Shown: positions 1 to 9,109 of the stretch, in pieces
Layout of the letters: each line of letters starts with the position of its first letter
Position numbering within the stretch: the stretch's first letter is position 1
Assembly: GCF_014489595.1 (NCBI RefSeq)
Contig: NZ_CP060790.1
Coordinates: forward strand, 992,001-1,056,000
Length of the DNA stretch: 64,000 nt
Source of the DNA: Paenacidovorax monticola
GTDB taxonomy: Bacteria > Pseudomonadota > Gammaproteobacteria > Burkholderiales > Burkholderiaceae_C
Direction: 5' to 3'
The notes under the pieces: model-generated
Databases searched by the model: none
Told to the model about the DNA's origin: nothing
Seen by the model: the letters and a program-made list of their open reading frames with translations, nothing else
Program-made: the position numbers and the translations under genes

Positions 1-321
1 CTGCGAGCCATTGCCGTGGGCTCGCCCCAGCGCGTGAGCGTGCTGCCGGAGGTGAAGACCATCGCGGAGCAGGGCATCAAGGGCTACGATGCGGTGTCCT
101 GGGGCGGGCTGCTGGCCCCCAAGGGAACCCCCAAGGCCGTAGTGGACCGCATCAGCGCCGAAGTCCAGCAGATCCTGTCCGAGAAAGAAACGCAGGACAA
201 GCTGCTCAACGCCGGCGCCATCGCCCACTTCCAGCCGCCGGCCCAGATCGGGCAGCGCATCCAGCAGGACTACGCCAAGTGGGGACAGGTGATCCGCGAA
301 AAGGGCATCGCGGTGGAATGA
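1..321 (+). CDS. Bug/TctC-family substrate-binding protein, C-terminal part (5' end outside window)
   Basis: The frame is open from base 1 to the TGA at 319-321, giving the last 106 residues of a periplasmic tripartite-tricarboxylate-type receptor (Bug/TctC family). The visible part carries family features: a 'LPEVKTIAEQG' segment (the LP-x-V-P-T/K-x-x-E motif), a 'GYDAVSWGGLLAPKGTP' strand-loop, and the usual C-terminal helix. These receptors bind small carboxylates or similar solutes in the periplasm. No TctA/TctB membrane subunits are visible, as is common for Burkholderiales 'orphan' Bug proteins. The next gene starts 10 bases downstream, so this is probably the upstream member of an operon with the flavin oxidoreductase and etfBA. 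The ligand cannot be inferred. Confidence 0.9.
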   Translation: MRAIAVGSPQRVSVLPEVKTIAEQGIKGYDAVSWGGLLAPKGTPKAVVDRISAEVQQILSEKETQDKLLNAGAIAHFQPPAQIGQRIQQDYAKWGQVIREKGIAVE

Positions 322-331
322 GGAGCACGCC

Positions 332-1306
332 ATGAAGACACGCATCACCGAACTCTTCGGCATCGAACACCCCATCATCCAGGGCGGCATGCACCACGTG
401 GGGCTGGCCGAGCTGGCTTCGGCCGTCTCCAATGCGGGGGGCCTGGGCATCATCACGGGCCTGACCCAGCGCACGCCCGAGCTGCTGGCGCGCGAGATCG
501 CGCGCTGCCGCGAGATGACCGACAAGCCCTTCGGCGTGAACCTGACCTTCCTGCCCTCGGTCAACCCGCCCGACTATCCCGGCTACGTCAAGGCCATCAT
601 CGAAGGCGGCGTGAAGGTCGTGGAGACGGCGGGCAACAACCCGCAGAAGTGGATGCCCGCGCTCAAAGAGGCCGGCATCAAGGTCATCCACAAGTGCACC
701 TCGGTGCGCCACGCGCTCAAGGCCGAGGCCATCGGCTGCGACGCCATCAGCGTGGACGGCTTCGAGTGCGGCGGCCACCCAGGCGAGGACGACATTCCCA
801 ACTTCATCCTGCTGCCGCGTGCGGCCGAAGAGCTGAAGATTCCTTTCGTCGCCTCGGGCGGCATGGCCGATGGCCGCTCGCTCGTGGCCGCGCTGGCGCT
901 GGGCGCCGAGGGCATGAACATGGGCACGCGCTTCATTGCCACGCAGGAGGCGCCGGTGCACGACAACGTGAAGCAGGCCATCGTGGCGGCCAGCGAGCTG
1001 GATACCCGCCTCGTGATGCGCCCCCTGCGCAACACCGAGCGGGTGCTGACCAATGCCGCCGTCGAGCGCCTGCTGCAAAAGGAGCGCGAGCTGGGCAGCG
1101 CCATCACCTTCGAGGACATCCTGCCCGAGGTGGCCGGCGTGTACCCGCGCATCATGCAGCAGGGCGATATGGAGGCCGGCGCGTGGTCCTGCGGCATGGT
1201 GGCTGGGCTGATCCGCGACGTGCCCACCGTGCGGCAGTTGATCGACGGCATCATGGACCAGGCCCATGCGCTGATCGCCAAGCGGCTGGCCGGCGTGCTC
1301 GGCTGA
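332..1306 (+). CDS. NAD(P)H-dependent flavin oxidoreductase / nitronate monooxygenase family
   Basis: A 324-residue TIM-barrel flavoprotein of the 2-nitropropane dioxygenase / nitronate monooxygenase family. Family marks are the N-terminal 'FGIEHPIIQGGMHHVG' segment, the 'VSNAGGLGII' FMN-binding loop, the 'DGFECGGHPGEDD' loop near residues 145-160, and the 'VASGGMADGRSLVAALALGA' phosphate-binding region. The ATG at 332 has an AGGAG about 8 bases upstream. Proteins of this group oxidise nitronates or act as enoyl-type flavin reductases. Lying just upstream of etfBA and in a block of acyl-CoA genes, it may serve a catabolic route, but the substrate is not readable from sequence. Confidence 0.9.
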   Translation: MKTRITELFGIEHPIIQGGMHHVGLAELASAVSNAGGLGIITGLTQRTPELLAREIARCREMTDKPFGVNLTFLPSVNPPDYPGYVKAIIEGGVKVVETAGNNPQKWMPALKEAGIKVIHKCTSVRHALKAEAIGCDAISVDGFECGGHPGEDDIPNFILLPRAAEELKIPFVASGGMADGRSLVAALALGAEGMNMGTRFIATQEAPVHDNVKQAIVAASELDTRLVMRPLRNTERVLTNAAVERLLQKERELGSAITFEDILPEVAGVYPRIMQQGDMEAGAWSCGMVAGLIRDVPTVRQLIDGIMDQAHALIAKRLAGVLG

Positions 1307-1342
1307 CACTCCTTCAGAGACCAACCAGGAAAGACTCTTCCC

Positions 1343-2092
1343 ATGAAAATCCTTGTACCCGTCAAGCGCGTGGTGGACTACAACGTGAAAGTCCGCGTGA
1401 AGTCGGACAACACGGGCGTGGACATCGCGAACGTGAAGATGAGCATGAACCCGTTTGACGAAATCGCCGTCGAAGAGGCCGTGCGCCTGAAGGAAAAAGG
1501 CATCGCCACCGAAGTCATCGCGGTGAGCTGCGGCGTGGCGCAGTGCCAGGAGACCCTGCGCACGGCGATGGCGATTGGTGCGGACCGGGGCATCCTGGTG
1601 GAGACCGACGCCGAACTGCAGCCCCTGGCGGTGGCCAAACTGCTCAAGGCGCTGGTGGACAAGGAACAGCCCGGCCTCATCATCCTGGGCAAACAGGCCA
1701 TCGACGACGACGCCAACCAGACGGGCCAGATGCTCGCGGCGCTGGCGGAACTGCCCCAGGCCACCTTTGCCAGCAAAGTGGAACTGGCTGCCGACAAAGT
1801 CAGCGTGACCCGCGAAGTGGACGGCGGCCTGGAAACCCTGGCGCTGACGCTGCCCGCCGTCATCACGACCGACCTGCGCCTGAACGAGCCGCGCTACGTG
1901 ACGCTGCCCAACATCATGAAGGCCAAGAAAAAGCAGCTGGACACCGTCAAGCCCGAAGAACTGGGCGTGGACGTGGCCCCGCGCCTGAAGACCCTCAAAG
2001 TGAGCGAGCCCGCCAAGCGCGGCGCCGGCGTCAAGGTGGCCGACGTGGCCGCCCTGGTGGACAAGCTCAAGAACGAAGCCAAGGTGATCTAA
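1343..2092 (+). CDS. etfB: Electron transfer flavoprotein beta subunit
   Basis: 249 residues, full length for EtfB. It starts '[16 protein letters not shown]', carries the conserved '[19 protein letters not shown]' segment near residues 34-52, the AMP-binding region '[15 protein letters not shown]' and the C-terminal recognition region '[13 protein letters not shown]'. With EtfA it forms a soluble FAD/AMP heterodimer that takes electrons from acyl-CoA dehydrogenases and passes them to ETF:ubiquinone oxidoreductase. It sits 36 bases after the flavin oxidoreductase and 12 bases before etfA. The acyl-CoA dehydrogenase at 5317-7022 is a plausible local electron donor. Confidence 0.97.
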   Translation: MKILVPVKRVVDYNVKVRVKSDNTGVDIANVKMSMNPFDEIAVEEAVRLKEKGIATEVIAVSCGVAQCQETLRTAMAIGADRGILVETDAELQPLAVAKLLKALVDKEQPGLIILGKQAIDDDANQTGQMLAALAELPQATFASKVELAADKVSVTREVDGGLETLALTLPAVITTDLRLNEPRYVTLPNIMKAKKKQLDTVKPEELGVDVAPRLKTLKVSEPAKRGAGVKVADVAALVDKLKNEAKVI

Positions 2093-2104
2093 GGAGTTGA
2101 TGGA

Positions 2105-3037
2105 ATGACCGCCCTCGTAATCGCAGAACACGACAACGCCTCCATCAAGGCCGCCACCCTCAACACCGTCACGGCCGCCAAGGCCTGCGGCGGCGACGTC
2201 CACGTGCTCGTGGCCGGCGACAACGCGGCTGCCGCGGCCGCGGCCGCGGCCCAGATCGCTGGCGTCGCCAAAGTGATCCACGCCGACGGCGCCAGCCTCA
2301 AGGACGGCCTGGCGGAAAACCTCGCGGCCCAGGTACTGGCCATCGCCGGCGGCTACAGCCACATCCTCTTCCCGGCCACGGCCAGCGGCAAGAACGTGGC
2401 GCCGCGCGTGGCCGCCAAACTCGACGTCGCGCAAATCAGCGACATCACCAAAGTCGACAGCCCGGACACCTTCGAGCGCCCCATCTACGCGGGCAACGCC
2501 ATCGCCACCGTACAAAGCGGCGACGCCGTCAAAGTCATCACCGTGCGCACCACGGGCTTCGACGCGGCGCCCGCCACGGGTGGCAGCGCAGCCGTGGAAA
2601 CCGCCGCGGTGGGGGCCGACAGCGGCAAGAGCAGCTTCGTGGGCCGCGAAGTGACCAAGAGCGACCGCCCCGAACTCACGGCGGCCAAGATCATCGTCTC
2701 GGGCGGCCGGGCGCTGGGCAGCGCGGAGAAATTCAACGAAGTGATGACCCCGCTGGCGGACAAGCTGGGGGCGGCCATAGGCGCGAGCCGGGCGGCGGTG
2801 GACGCGGGCTACGCGCCCAACGACCTGCAAGTGGGCCAGACGGGCAAGATCGTGGCGCCGCAGCTGTACGTGGCGTGCGGCATCTCGGGGGCGATCCAGC
2901 ACCTGGCGGGGATGAAGGACTCCAAGGTGATCGTGGCGATCAACAAGGACCCGGAGGCGCCGATCTTCTCGGTGGCGGACTACGGGCTGGAGGCCGATCT
3001 GTTCACGGCGGTGCCGGAACTCGTCAAGGCACTCTGA
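2105..3037 (+). CDS. etfA: Electron transfer flavoprotein alpha subunit
   Basis: 310 residues, full-length EtfA. The N-terminal domain resembles EtfB; the C-terminal FAD domain is clear, with '[12 protein letters not shown]' around residue 200 and '[19 protein letters not shown]' from about residue 242, followed by '[10 protein letters not shown]'. It holds the redox FAD of the ETF dimer. GGAG precedes the ATG (AAGGAG at 2092-2097) and the gene follows etfB by 12 bases, so the two are cotranscribed. A GCC/GCG repeat near bases 2226-2252 encodes a short poly-alanine stretch. Confidence 0.97.
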   Translation: MTALVIAEHDNASIKAATLNTVTAAKACGGDVHVLVAGDNAAAAAAAAAQIAGVAKVIHADGASLKDGLAENLAAQVLAIAGGYSHILFPATASGKNVAPRVAAKLDVAQISDITKVDSPDTFERPIYAGNAIATVQSGDAVKVITVRTTGFDAAPATGGSAAVETAAVGADSGKSSFVGREVTKSDRPELTAAKIIVSGGRALGSAEKFNEVMTPLADKLGAAIGASRAAVDAGYAPNDLQVGQTGKIVAPQLYVACGISGAIQHLAGMKDSKVIVAINKDPEAPIFSVADYGLEADLFTAVPELVKAL

Positions 3038-3053
3038 ACGCGCCCATCCGGCC

Positions 3054-4185
3054 TCAGCCGTGCGGGTCGAAGCCGGTTCCGGGCGTCAGCGGCGCATGCC
3101 GGTAGGTGGCCGGGGTGCGGCCCAGCTTGACCGGCGCGCCCAGCCCCCGGTAGCCGCCCGCCATTTCCACTACCATGCCCCGGTGCCGGGTGTGGGGGTG
3201 CTGCAGGGCCGCATCCACGGACAGCACCGGGGCCGCAGGTACGCCGGCGGCCATCAGCTCGTCCACCAGGGCGCGGCCATCGAGCGTGGCGAGTTGGGCT
3301 TCCAGCATTGACTTGAGGGCATCCCGGTGCACGGAACGGGCACCGGCGGTGGCGTAGTCCGGGGCCTGGGCCAGATCGGGCAGGCCGATCACCCGGCAGA
3401 AGGCCGCGAACTGCCGGTCATTGCCCACGGCGACGAACACCGGGTCGGTGCCGGTGCGCAGTGCGTCGTAGGGGTAGATGTTGGGGTGGGCATTGCCCGT
3501 GCGCCGTGGGTTGCGCCCATCCATGAACCAGTTGGCCGCGTGCGGATGCAGCAGCGACAGGCCGCTGTCGTACAGCGCCGCCTCCACGAACTGGCCTCGC
3601 CCGCTGCGCTGCCGCTCCTGCAGGGCCAGCAGCACGCCGATCACGGCGTTCAGGCCGGTCACCATGTCCACCACGGGCAGGCCCACGCGCAGGGGCCGCC
3701 GTCGGCCTCGCCGTTGATGCTCATGATGCCGGCCATGGCCTGCACGGCCGCGTCGTAGCCGGGCAGGGCGCCCAGCGGGCCGTCGCTGCCGAAGCCCGAG
3801 ACGCGGCACCACACCAGGCCCGGAAAGCGCTGGGAGAGCGCGTCGTAGCCGATGCCCCAGCGCTCCATGGTGCCGGTCTTGAAGTTCTCGATCAGCACAT
3901 CGGCCTCGGCCGCGAGGGCCAGCAGCTTCTCGCGGTCTTGCGCCGTGGTCAGGTCCAGCTGCTGGACGCGCTTGTTGCGGTTCAGCCCGTGGTAGTACGA
4001 GGCCACGCCATCGCGGAAGGGCGGGCCCCAGGTGCGCGTGTCGTCGCCGCCGGGCGGCTCGACCTTGAGCACGTCGGCGCCATGGTCACCCAGGATCTGG
4101 CCGCAGTACGGGCCGCCAAGGATGCGCGAGAGGTCGAGCACGCGGATGCCGGCCAGCGCGCCAGCGGAAGAGGGGGGATGTTCAT
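3054..4185 (-). CDS. CaiB/BaiF (class III) CoA-transferase, two apparent frameshifts
   Basis: The reading frame is broken twice. The N-terminal half (with 'GIRVLDLSRILGGPYCGQ' and 'ADVLKVEPPGGDDTR') and the C-terminal half (with 'VGLPVVDMVTGLNAVIGVL') lie in different frames. One added base in the G run at 3692-3695 joins them. A second added base in the six-G run at 4172-4177 connects the ATG at 4185 to the coding frame ('MNIPPSSAGALAG'). The restored protein is 377 residues, normal for the family, with the catalytic Asp in 'GYDAAVQAM' near residue 160. It moves CoA between organic acids. It is in the same orientation as the Bug receptor at 4228-5223, suggesting a shared substrate. The breaks look like sequence errors. 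Confidence 0.85.
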
Positions 4186-4227
4186 GGTGGGCAGATCGGT
4201 GGTGAAGGGGGGGGCGTTGGGGCCTCG

Positions 4228-5223
4228 TCAATCCAGTTGTGCGCCGGACTGGGACACCACGCCCTTCCATTTCGCCGTCTCGGCGGCGATGAAGCGTGCC
4301 AGTTGCTGCGGCGAATGGTCTGGCGCAGGCTCCAGGCCCTGCGAGGCGAACAGTTCCTTCACCTTCGGCGTGGCCAGCACGTCGACGAAAGCCTTGTTGA
4401 GCCGAGCGACGCGGTCGGCGGGCGTGCCGGCGGGCGCCACGATGCCGAAGAACACGCTCACGTCATAACCCTTGTAGCCCTGCTCCGCGATGGTGGGCAC
4501 CTCGGGCAGCGCCTGCGAGCGCGCCGCCGTGGCCACGCCCAGGGCGCGCAGCTTGCCGGCCTTGACGTAGGGCAGGGCGGTGAGGATGTCGGTAAAGGTC
4601 ATGCTCACCTGGCCGCCCAGCAGGTCGTTGAGCGCAGGGCCCGTCCCCTTGTAGGGAACATGCTGAATGTCGGTACCGGCCACCGAGTTGAACAGCACGC
4701 CCGCCAGGTGCGACGAGGCGCCGTTGCCCGACGAGGCATAGCTCAGCTTGCCTGGCTGGGCCTTGGCGTGGGCCACCAGCTCCTTCACATCCTTGGCCGG
4801 CAGCGAGGGGTGCACCACCAGGATGTTGGGCAGATGGCCCACCTGGATCACCGGTGCAAAGCTCTTGGTCTGGTCGTAGCCGATCTTGCGGTACAGGCTG
4901 GAGTTGATGGCCAGCGGGCCCGAGGTGCCGAACAGCAGCGTGTGGCCATCGGCCTCGGCGCGTGCCACGTACTCGGCGCCGATGTTGCCGCCCGCGCCGG
5001 CCCGGTTCTCCACCACCATGGGCTGGCCCAGGCGGTCCTTCAGTTCGGCGGCCAGCGTGCGGGCCATGGCATCGGTGGGGCCGCCGGGCGGAAAGGGCAC
5101 CACCAGCATGATCGGCTTGGAGGGGAAGGCGTTCTGCGCCAGCGCGGGCGGGACGGCCGCCACGGCGCTCCACAGCGCGGTGAGGGCGATCAGGGCGCGG
5201 CGAGAGGTCGGAAAGGGTTGCAT
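4228..5223 (-). CDS. Bug/TctC-family periplasmic substrate-binding protein
   Basis: 331 residues. A cleavable signal peptide ends near 'PPALAQ' at residue 30, then the family core follows: 'FPSKPIMLVVPFPPGGPTD', 'VVENRAGAGGNIG', 'HVPYKGTGPALNDLLGGQV' and 'LPEVPTIAEQGYKGYDVS'. The two-lobed fold encloses a carboxylate ligand in the periplasm. It lies between the CoA-transferase (42 bases downstream) and the acyl-CoA dehydrogenase (93 bases upstream) on the same strand, so the receptor probably recognises the acid that these enzymes activate and oxidise. No TctAB permease is nearby. Confidence 0.93.
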   Translation of the reverse strand: MQPFPTSRRALIALTALWSAVAAVPPALAQNAFPSKPIMLVVPFPPGGPTDAMARTLAAELKDRLGQPMVVENRAGAGGNIGAEYVARAEADGHTLLFGTSGPLAINSSLYRKIGYDQTKSFAPVIQVGHLPNILVVHPSLPAKDVKELVAHAKAQPGKLSYASSGNGASSHLAGVLFNSVAGTDIQHVPYKGTGPALNDLLGGQVSMTFTDILTALPYVKAGKLRALGVATAARSQALPEVPTIAEQGYKGYDVSVFFGIVAPAGTPADRVARLNKAFVDVLATPKVKELFASQGLEPAPDHSPQQLARFIAAETAKWKGVVSQSGAQLD

Positions 5224-5316
5224 GTCATGTCTCCTGGGGTCTTTTTTTGGTGTGGGATCGGCAGAGCCGGCCAGCGGCTGGCGCCGCTTCCGGAAAGCAG
5301 GGGGAACTGCGGGGGC

Positions 5317-7022
5317 TCAGGCCACGGCGGTGGCGGCCGGCGCGCCGCAGACGCTCCATGCCGCAGGCACGGCGTCGGGGCAGAGCGGGTCGCGCGGTAG
5401 CACACGGTGCAACAGCGCCAACTGTGTCCAGCGCATGCGCGCCGTCGACCCCGTGCGCGCGGCCTCCCAGGCCATGGCAATGGCGCTGGTGCAGTGGTAC
5501 AGGGCCGACGCCGCCTGGCGGGCCAGTACCTCGCCGCCTTCCTGGGCCGCGGTCTGGGCCAGCGCGCAGGCGCCGTCCATGGCCCGGCGCAACGCCTGCG
5601 CGAAGGCGGGGCGATGCCCGGCTCGGCCAGCATGGCCTCGGCATGCGCGCGCAACAGCGGCAGCGAGCCCTCTCGCTTGATGGCGCGGACCACGTCCAGC
5701 GCCACGATGTTGCTGGTGCCTTCCCAGATCGAGCCCAGGTGCGCATCGCGCACCAGGCGCGGGTCGCTCCATTCCTCGATGTAGCCGCAGCCGCCGCGCA
5801 CCTCCATGGCATCGCCCGTCACCTTGCGTGCGTCGCGGCAGGCTCTGAACTTGATGAGCGGCGTGAGGATGCGCAGCAACGCGTAGGCACCGTCCTCACC
5901 AGCGTCGGAGCGCTGCAGCGCCTGCGCGGTCTGGAACACCATGGTGCGGGCCTGCTCGGCCGGCACGCGCAGCTTGTCGAGCTGGCGCTGCATCAGCGGC
6001 ATGTCGGCCAGCCGTTTGCCGAAGGCGCGGCGCTCGCTGGCGATGTACTCGGCCTCGGCCACCGCGCGGCGCATCAGGCCGGCCGCGCGCACGCCGTTCG
6101 ACAGGCGCGAGTTGTTCACCATGTCGGCCATCTGCACGAAGCCGCGGCCTTGCTCGCCCACCAGGTACGCCACGGCGCCCTCCAGCCGGATCTCGCCGCT
6201 GGCCATGGAGCGCGTGCCCATCTTGTCCTTCAGACGAACGATGCGGTAGTGGTTGAGACGGCCATCGTCCAGGCGGCGCGGCAGCAGGAACAGCGAAACG
6301 CCTTTCATGCCCGGCGCTCCGCCATCCACACGCGCCAGCACCATGGCAAAGTCGGCGTCCGGATTGGAGCAGAACCACTTGTCGCCGGTCAGCCGCCATG
6401 CGCCGTCCTCGCCCTCGCGGGCCAGCGTGGTGGTGGCGGCGATGTCGGAGCCGGCCGCCTGCTCGGTCATGAACATTGCGCCCTGGGCCAGCTCGTCGAA
6501 GTCCAGCGATGTGAGGCGCGCCAGGAAGCGCTCCACCAGTTCCGGGCTGCCGAACTTCTTGAGCGTGCGTGTGAGCGAGTCGGTCATCGAGACCGGACAG
6601 CACAGGCCGAACTCGGCCTGCACGAACAAGTAGAACAGCGTGTACTTGATGGCCGGCGGCATCTTGCCTTGCCAACCAAAGGTTTCGTCGCGGTGCGAGA
6701 TCGAACCCATGGCGAACTCCGACAGCGCGAGGCGCTCCATCTCCACATAGGCCGGGTGCTTGACGATGCGCTGCACGTCCAGCCCGGTGCGGGTGCGGCT
6801 TTCGAGCACGGGCGGATTCCGGTCGGCCGTGGCGGCCAGTTCGTCCAGCCGGCCTCCCGCCAGGTGCCCCAGGCGCTCGAAGTGCGGCGCCATGTGGCGG
6901 CGCAGGTCGTCGGGCAGGTAGAGCACGAGCAGGCGCTGCAGTTCGGCATCGCCCGTGTAGAGGTTCTGGCCGTGGCGGTCGGGAATCGGGTGCGTGGCGG
7001 GCGGTTGGGGGTGCAAGGGCAT
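5317..7022 (-). CDS. AidB-like acyl-CoA dehydrogenase family protein, one apparent frameshift
   Basis: Most of the protein reads from the ATG at 7022 (GGAGA seven bases upstream). It includes 'FMTEQAAGSDIAATTTLA' (FAD/substrate loop), 'MGTRSMASGEI', 'GCGYIEEWSDPRLVRDAHL' and 'IWEGTSNIVALDV', the last being close to AidB and related long acyl-CoA dehydrogenases. The frame is lost at the four-G run 5608-5611; adding one base continues the C-terminal helical region to the TGA at 5317, giving 568 residues. Without the correction the frame runs on in a proline/arginine-rich nonsense tail overlapping the Bug gene. It would oxidise an acyl-CoA and pass electrons to EtfAB. The gene is divergent from the LysR regulator. 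Confidence 0.87.
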
Positions 7023-7074
7023 GGCGGTCTCCGTGTTTGGCCGGATTGTTGAAGCCACACCAATCTGTGTCCAA

Positions 7075-7097
7075 TATTGATTAATTCTTCTTCAATA
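7075..7097. promoter_or_regulatory. Candidate LysR-type operator between acyl-CoA dehydrogenase and lysR
   Basis: A perfect inverted repeat TATTGA - 11 bases - TCATA-type arm (TCAATA) lies in the 85-base divergent intergenic region, 10 bases before the LysR start and about 53 bases upstream of the acyl-CoA dehydrogenase start. It fits the T-N11-A rule for LysR-family recognition sites. The sequence is much more AT-rich than its surroundings. Function is inferred from position and symmetry only. Confidence 0.5.
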
Positions 7098-7107
7098 GGA
7101 TTGACGA

Positions 7108-8030
7108 ATGATGGAGCTGCGCCATCTGCGCTACTTCTCGGTGCTTGCCGATGAACTGCACTTCGGCCGTGCCGCGCAGCGGCTGGCGATCTCTCAGCCG
7201 CCGCTGTCGGTGGCCATCCGGCAGCTCGAGGAATCGGTCGGCGCGCGCCTCTTCGAGCGCAACAGCAAGGAGGTCCGGCTCACGCCAGCCGGCCAGGCAC
7301 TGCGCGAGTCCACGCGCAAACTGCTGCGCCAGGCCGAGGAGATGGCGCTGGAGGCCCGCGACGTGGCCTCCGGCTCGGCAGGCCGGCTGCGCATCGGTTT
7401 CGTGGGCGCCATGCTGTACCGCGGCCTGCCGCAGGCCCTGCGGACCTTCCAGGCGCGCCACCCGGGCGTGCGCATCAGCCTGGCGGAACTGAATACGGGA
7501 GAGCAGGTGGCGGAACTGTTGCGCGATCAATTGGACCTGGGGTTCGTGCACACGCACCGCATTCCGCAGGGGCTGGAGCAGCGCTTGCTGCTGTCGGAGC
7601 CCTTCGTGTGCTGCCTGCCAGAAGACCATGCGCTGGCAGGGCAGGGGGTGCTGTCGCCGGGGACCTGCGCGATGCGCCCTTCGTGCTGTTCTCGCGCAGC
7701 GCCTCGCCGCATTACCACGAGCGGGTGCTCTCCATCTGCTCGTCGGCCGGCTTCCTGCCCGAGGTGCGGCACGAGGCCCGGCATTGGCTGGCGGTGGTCT
7801 CCCTGGTGTCGCAAGGGCTGGGCGTCGCCCTGGTACCCGAGTCCATGCGGCGAAGCGCCCTGCAAGGCGCCGTGTTCCGTCCGCTCGACCGGGAGGTCGC
7901 AAGGTCGGAAACCTACGGCGTATGGCGGCCCGGACCACACAACGTGCTCGTGGAACGTCTGCTGGAGGCGCTGGCGGGCGTACTGCCTCCGGCTGCAGGG
8001 GCGCGTGGTGCCGGCCAGGACCCGCGTTGA
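7108..8030 (+). CDS. LysR-family transcriptional regulator, one apparent frameshift
   Basis: The N-terminal winged helix is typical: 'MELRHLRYFSVLADELHFG' then 'SQPPLSVAIRQLEESVGARLF' at residues 30-50. The effector domain starts near residue 90 ('GRLRIGFVGAMLYRGLP'). The frame is lost between the G runs at 7644-7648 and 7659-7662. One added base restores 'GDLRDAPFVLFSR', 'VSLVSQGLGVALVPESM' and a stop at 8028-8030, for 307 residues. The start is ATG 7108 or 7111, with AGGA at 7097-7100. Without the correction the frame runs on into the downstream GST gene and mimics a LysR-GST fusion. It probably regulates the divergent acyl-CoA dehydrogenase / Bug / CoA-transferase genes. Confidence 0.87.
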
Positions 8031-8055
8031 TGGGAGGATCTTCGCTGGATCAAAT

Positions 8056-8103
8056 ACTTTCCTTTTTTGGAAAGTTTCATTAAACTTTCCATCATCGGAA
8101 ACT
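8056..8103. promoter_or_regulatory. Interlocked palindromic operator array upstream of the GST-ArsR-SRPBCC operon
   Basis: Four alternating half-sites of the type ACTTTCC / GGAAAGT occupy 48 bases just before the GST start at 8116. ACTTTCC (8056-8062), six T, GGAAAGT (8069-8075) is a perfect palindrome. ACTTTCC (8084-8090), six bases, GGAAACT (8097-8103) is a near-perfect second copy 28 bases away. The inner arms GGAAAGTTT (8069-8077) and AAACTTTCC (8082-8090) form a third, nine-base palindrome around four bases. This is the arrangement expected of an operator array for a dimeric repressor, most likely the ArsR-type protein encoded in the operon. Confidence 0.6.
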
Positions 8104-8115
8104 ATAGGTTGCGCC

Positions 8116-8793
8116 ATGGCCCTGACCCTGCACTACCACCCGCTTTCCTCGTACTGCTGGAAAGTGCTGATCGCGCTTTACGAGAACGGCACGCCCTTCG
8201 AGGCGCGTCTCGTCAACCTTGGCGACCCGGCCGAACGCGCCGCCTACGCGGAGCTATGGCCGACGGCCAAGATCCCGCTGCTGGTCGATGGCGGCCGCGT
8301 GCTGCCCGAGACATCTCTGCAGATCGAATACGTCGACCGCCTGCACCCCGGTCGCCAGAAGCTCTTGCCAGAAGACTTTGAGGCTCAGCTCAATGTCCGC
8401 CTCTGGGACCGCCTCTTCGACAACTATGTGATGCGACCCATGCAGGGCTACGTCGCCCAATGGCTGCGTCCCGAAGCCCAGCGCGACGCCGCAGCGCTGG
8501 CCAGCACTGTCGAAGACCTTGGCATGGCCTACGACCTGATCGAAAGCCGCATGGGCGATGGTCCCTGGGCTGCAGGCCCCGGCTTCACGATGGCCGACTG
8601 CGCCGCCGCACCCGCGCTGTTCTATGCTGCCATCGTGCGGCCCTTCCCACCGGGCCATGCCAGACTGCATGCCTACTTCGAGCGGCTGCTGGAGCGCCCC
8701 TCGGTCTGGCGCTGCATTGTCGAAGCACGGCCCGTTTTCCAGTACTACCCCTTGCGACATGCGCTCCCTGCACGCTTCCTCGCCGACGCCTGA
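8116..8793 (+). CDS. Glutathione S-transferase family protein
   Basis: 225 residues. The N-terminal thioredoxin-like domain reads 'LHYHPLSSYCWKVLIALYE', with the cis-Pro region 'TAKIPLLVDGGRVLPETS' and then 'QIEYVDRLHP'; the C-terminal helical domain follows ('AQLNVRLWDRLFDNYVM'). The Ser/Tyr/Cys cluster at the first helix (S-S-Y-C) is the likely glutathione-activating site. ATG at 8116 is the first codon after the operator array. The gene overlaps the ArsR-type gene by 35 bases, showing tight coupling. The substrate is unknown; conjugation or thiol-dependent isomerisation of an electrophile is the family expectation. Confidence 0.88.
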   Translation: MALTLHYHPLSSYCWKVLIALYENGTPFEARLVNLGDPAERAAYAELWPTAKIPLLVDGGRVLPETSLQIEYVDRLHPGRQKLLPEDFEAQLNVRLWDRLFDNYVMRPMQGYVAQWLRPEAQRDAAALASTVEDLGMAYDLIESRMGDGPWAAGPGFTMADCAAAPALFYAAIVRPFPPGHARLHAYFERLLERPSVWRCIVEARPVFQYYPLRHALPARFLADA

Positions 8794-9109
8794 GCGGCTG
8801 GATCGGATCTTCATCGCACTGTCCGACGGCCATCGCCGTGCGATGGTGGACAGGCTGGCCCAGGGGGCAGCCTCGGTGTCCGATCTCGCCAAACCGCTGG
8901 CCATCGCGCTGCCATCCGCACTGAAGCACCTGGCCGTGCTGGAGGCCGGTGGCCTCGTACAGTCCCACAAGGCGGGCCGGGTGCGCACCTACCGCATCGC
9001 ACCCGACGCCTTCAACGGCCTGGAAGCCTGGGTCGCCGAGCGCAAGGCGATGTGGCACCGCCAGTTCGACGCCCTTGACGCTCTCTTGCAGGAACAGGAC
9101 CCACCGTGA
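8759..9109 (+). CDS. ArsR/SmtB-family winged-helix regulator
   Basis: 116 residues with the ArsR winged-helix core: 'LDRIFIALSDGHRRAMVDRL', 'SVSDLAKPLAIALPSALKHL', and the wing 'GLVQSHKAGRVRTYRI'. No cysteine metal site is visible at the usual alpha-3 position, so it is unlikely to be a classical metal sensor. The shape matches the ArsR subgroup encoded next to SRPBCC (AHSA1) proteins. The start at 8759 lies inside the GST gene and the stop overlaps the next gene by 4 bases (GTGA). It is the natural candidate for binding the palindromes at 8056-8103 and repressing its own operon. Confidence 0.9.
   Translation: MRSLHASSPTPERLDRIFIALSDGHRRAMVDRLAQGAASVSDLAKPLAIALPSALKHLAVLEAGGLVQSHKAGRVRTYRIAPDAFNGLEAWVAERKAMWHRQFDALDALLQEQDPP

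Noticed and set aside
206..2902. Open frame of 898 codons on the minus strand
   Set aside because: Antisense shadow of the flavin oxidoreductase and etfBA; no family sequence.
5190..5616. Long C-terminal extension of the acyl-CoA dehydrogenase overlapping the Bug gene
   Set aside because: Pro/Arg-rich out-of-frame sequence after the break at 5608-5611; the correct frame ends at 5317.
7108..8793. Apparent LysR-GST fusion protein of 561 residues
   Set aside because: The middle third is nonsense caused by a one-base loss near 7644-7662. Correcting it ends LysR at 8030 and leaves the GST with its own start and operator.
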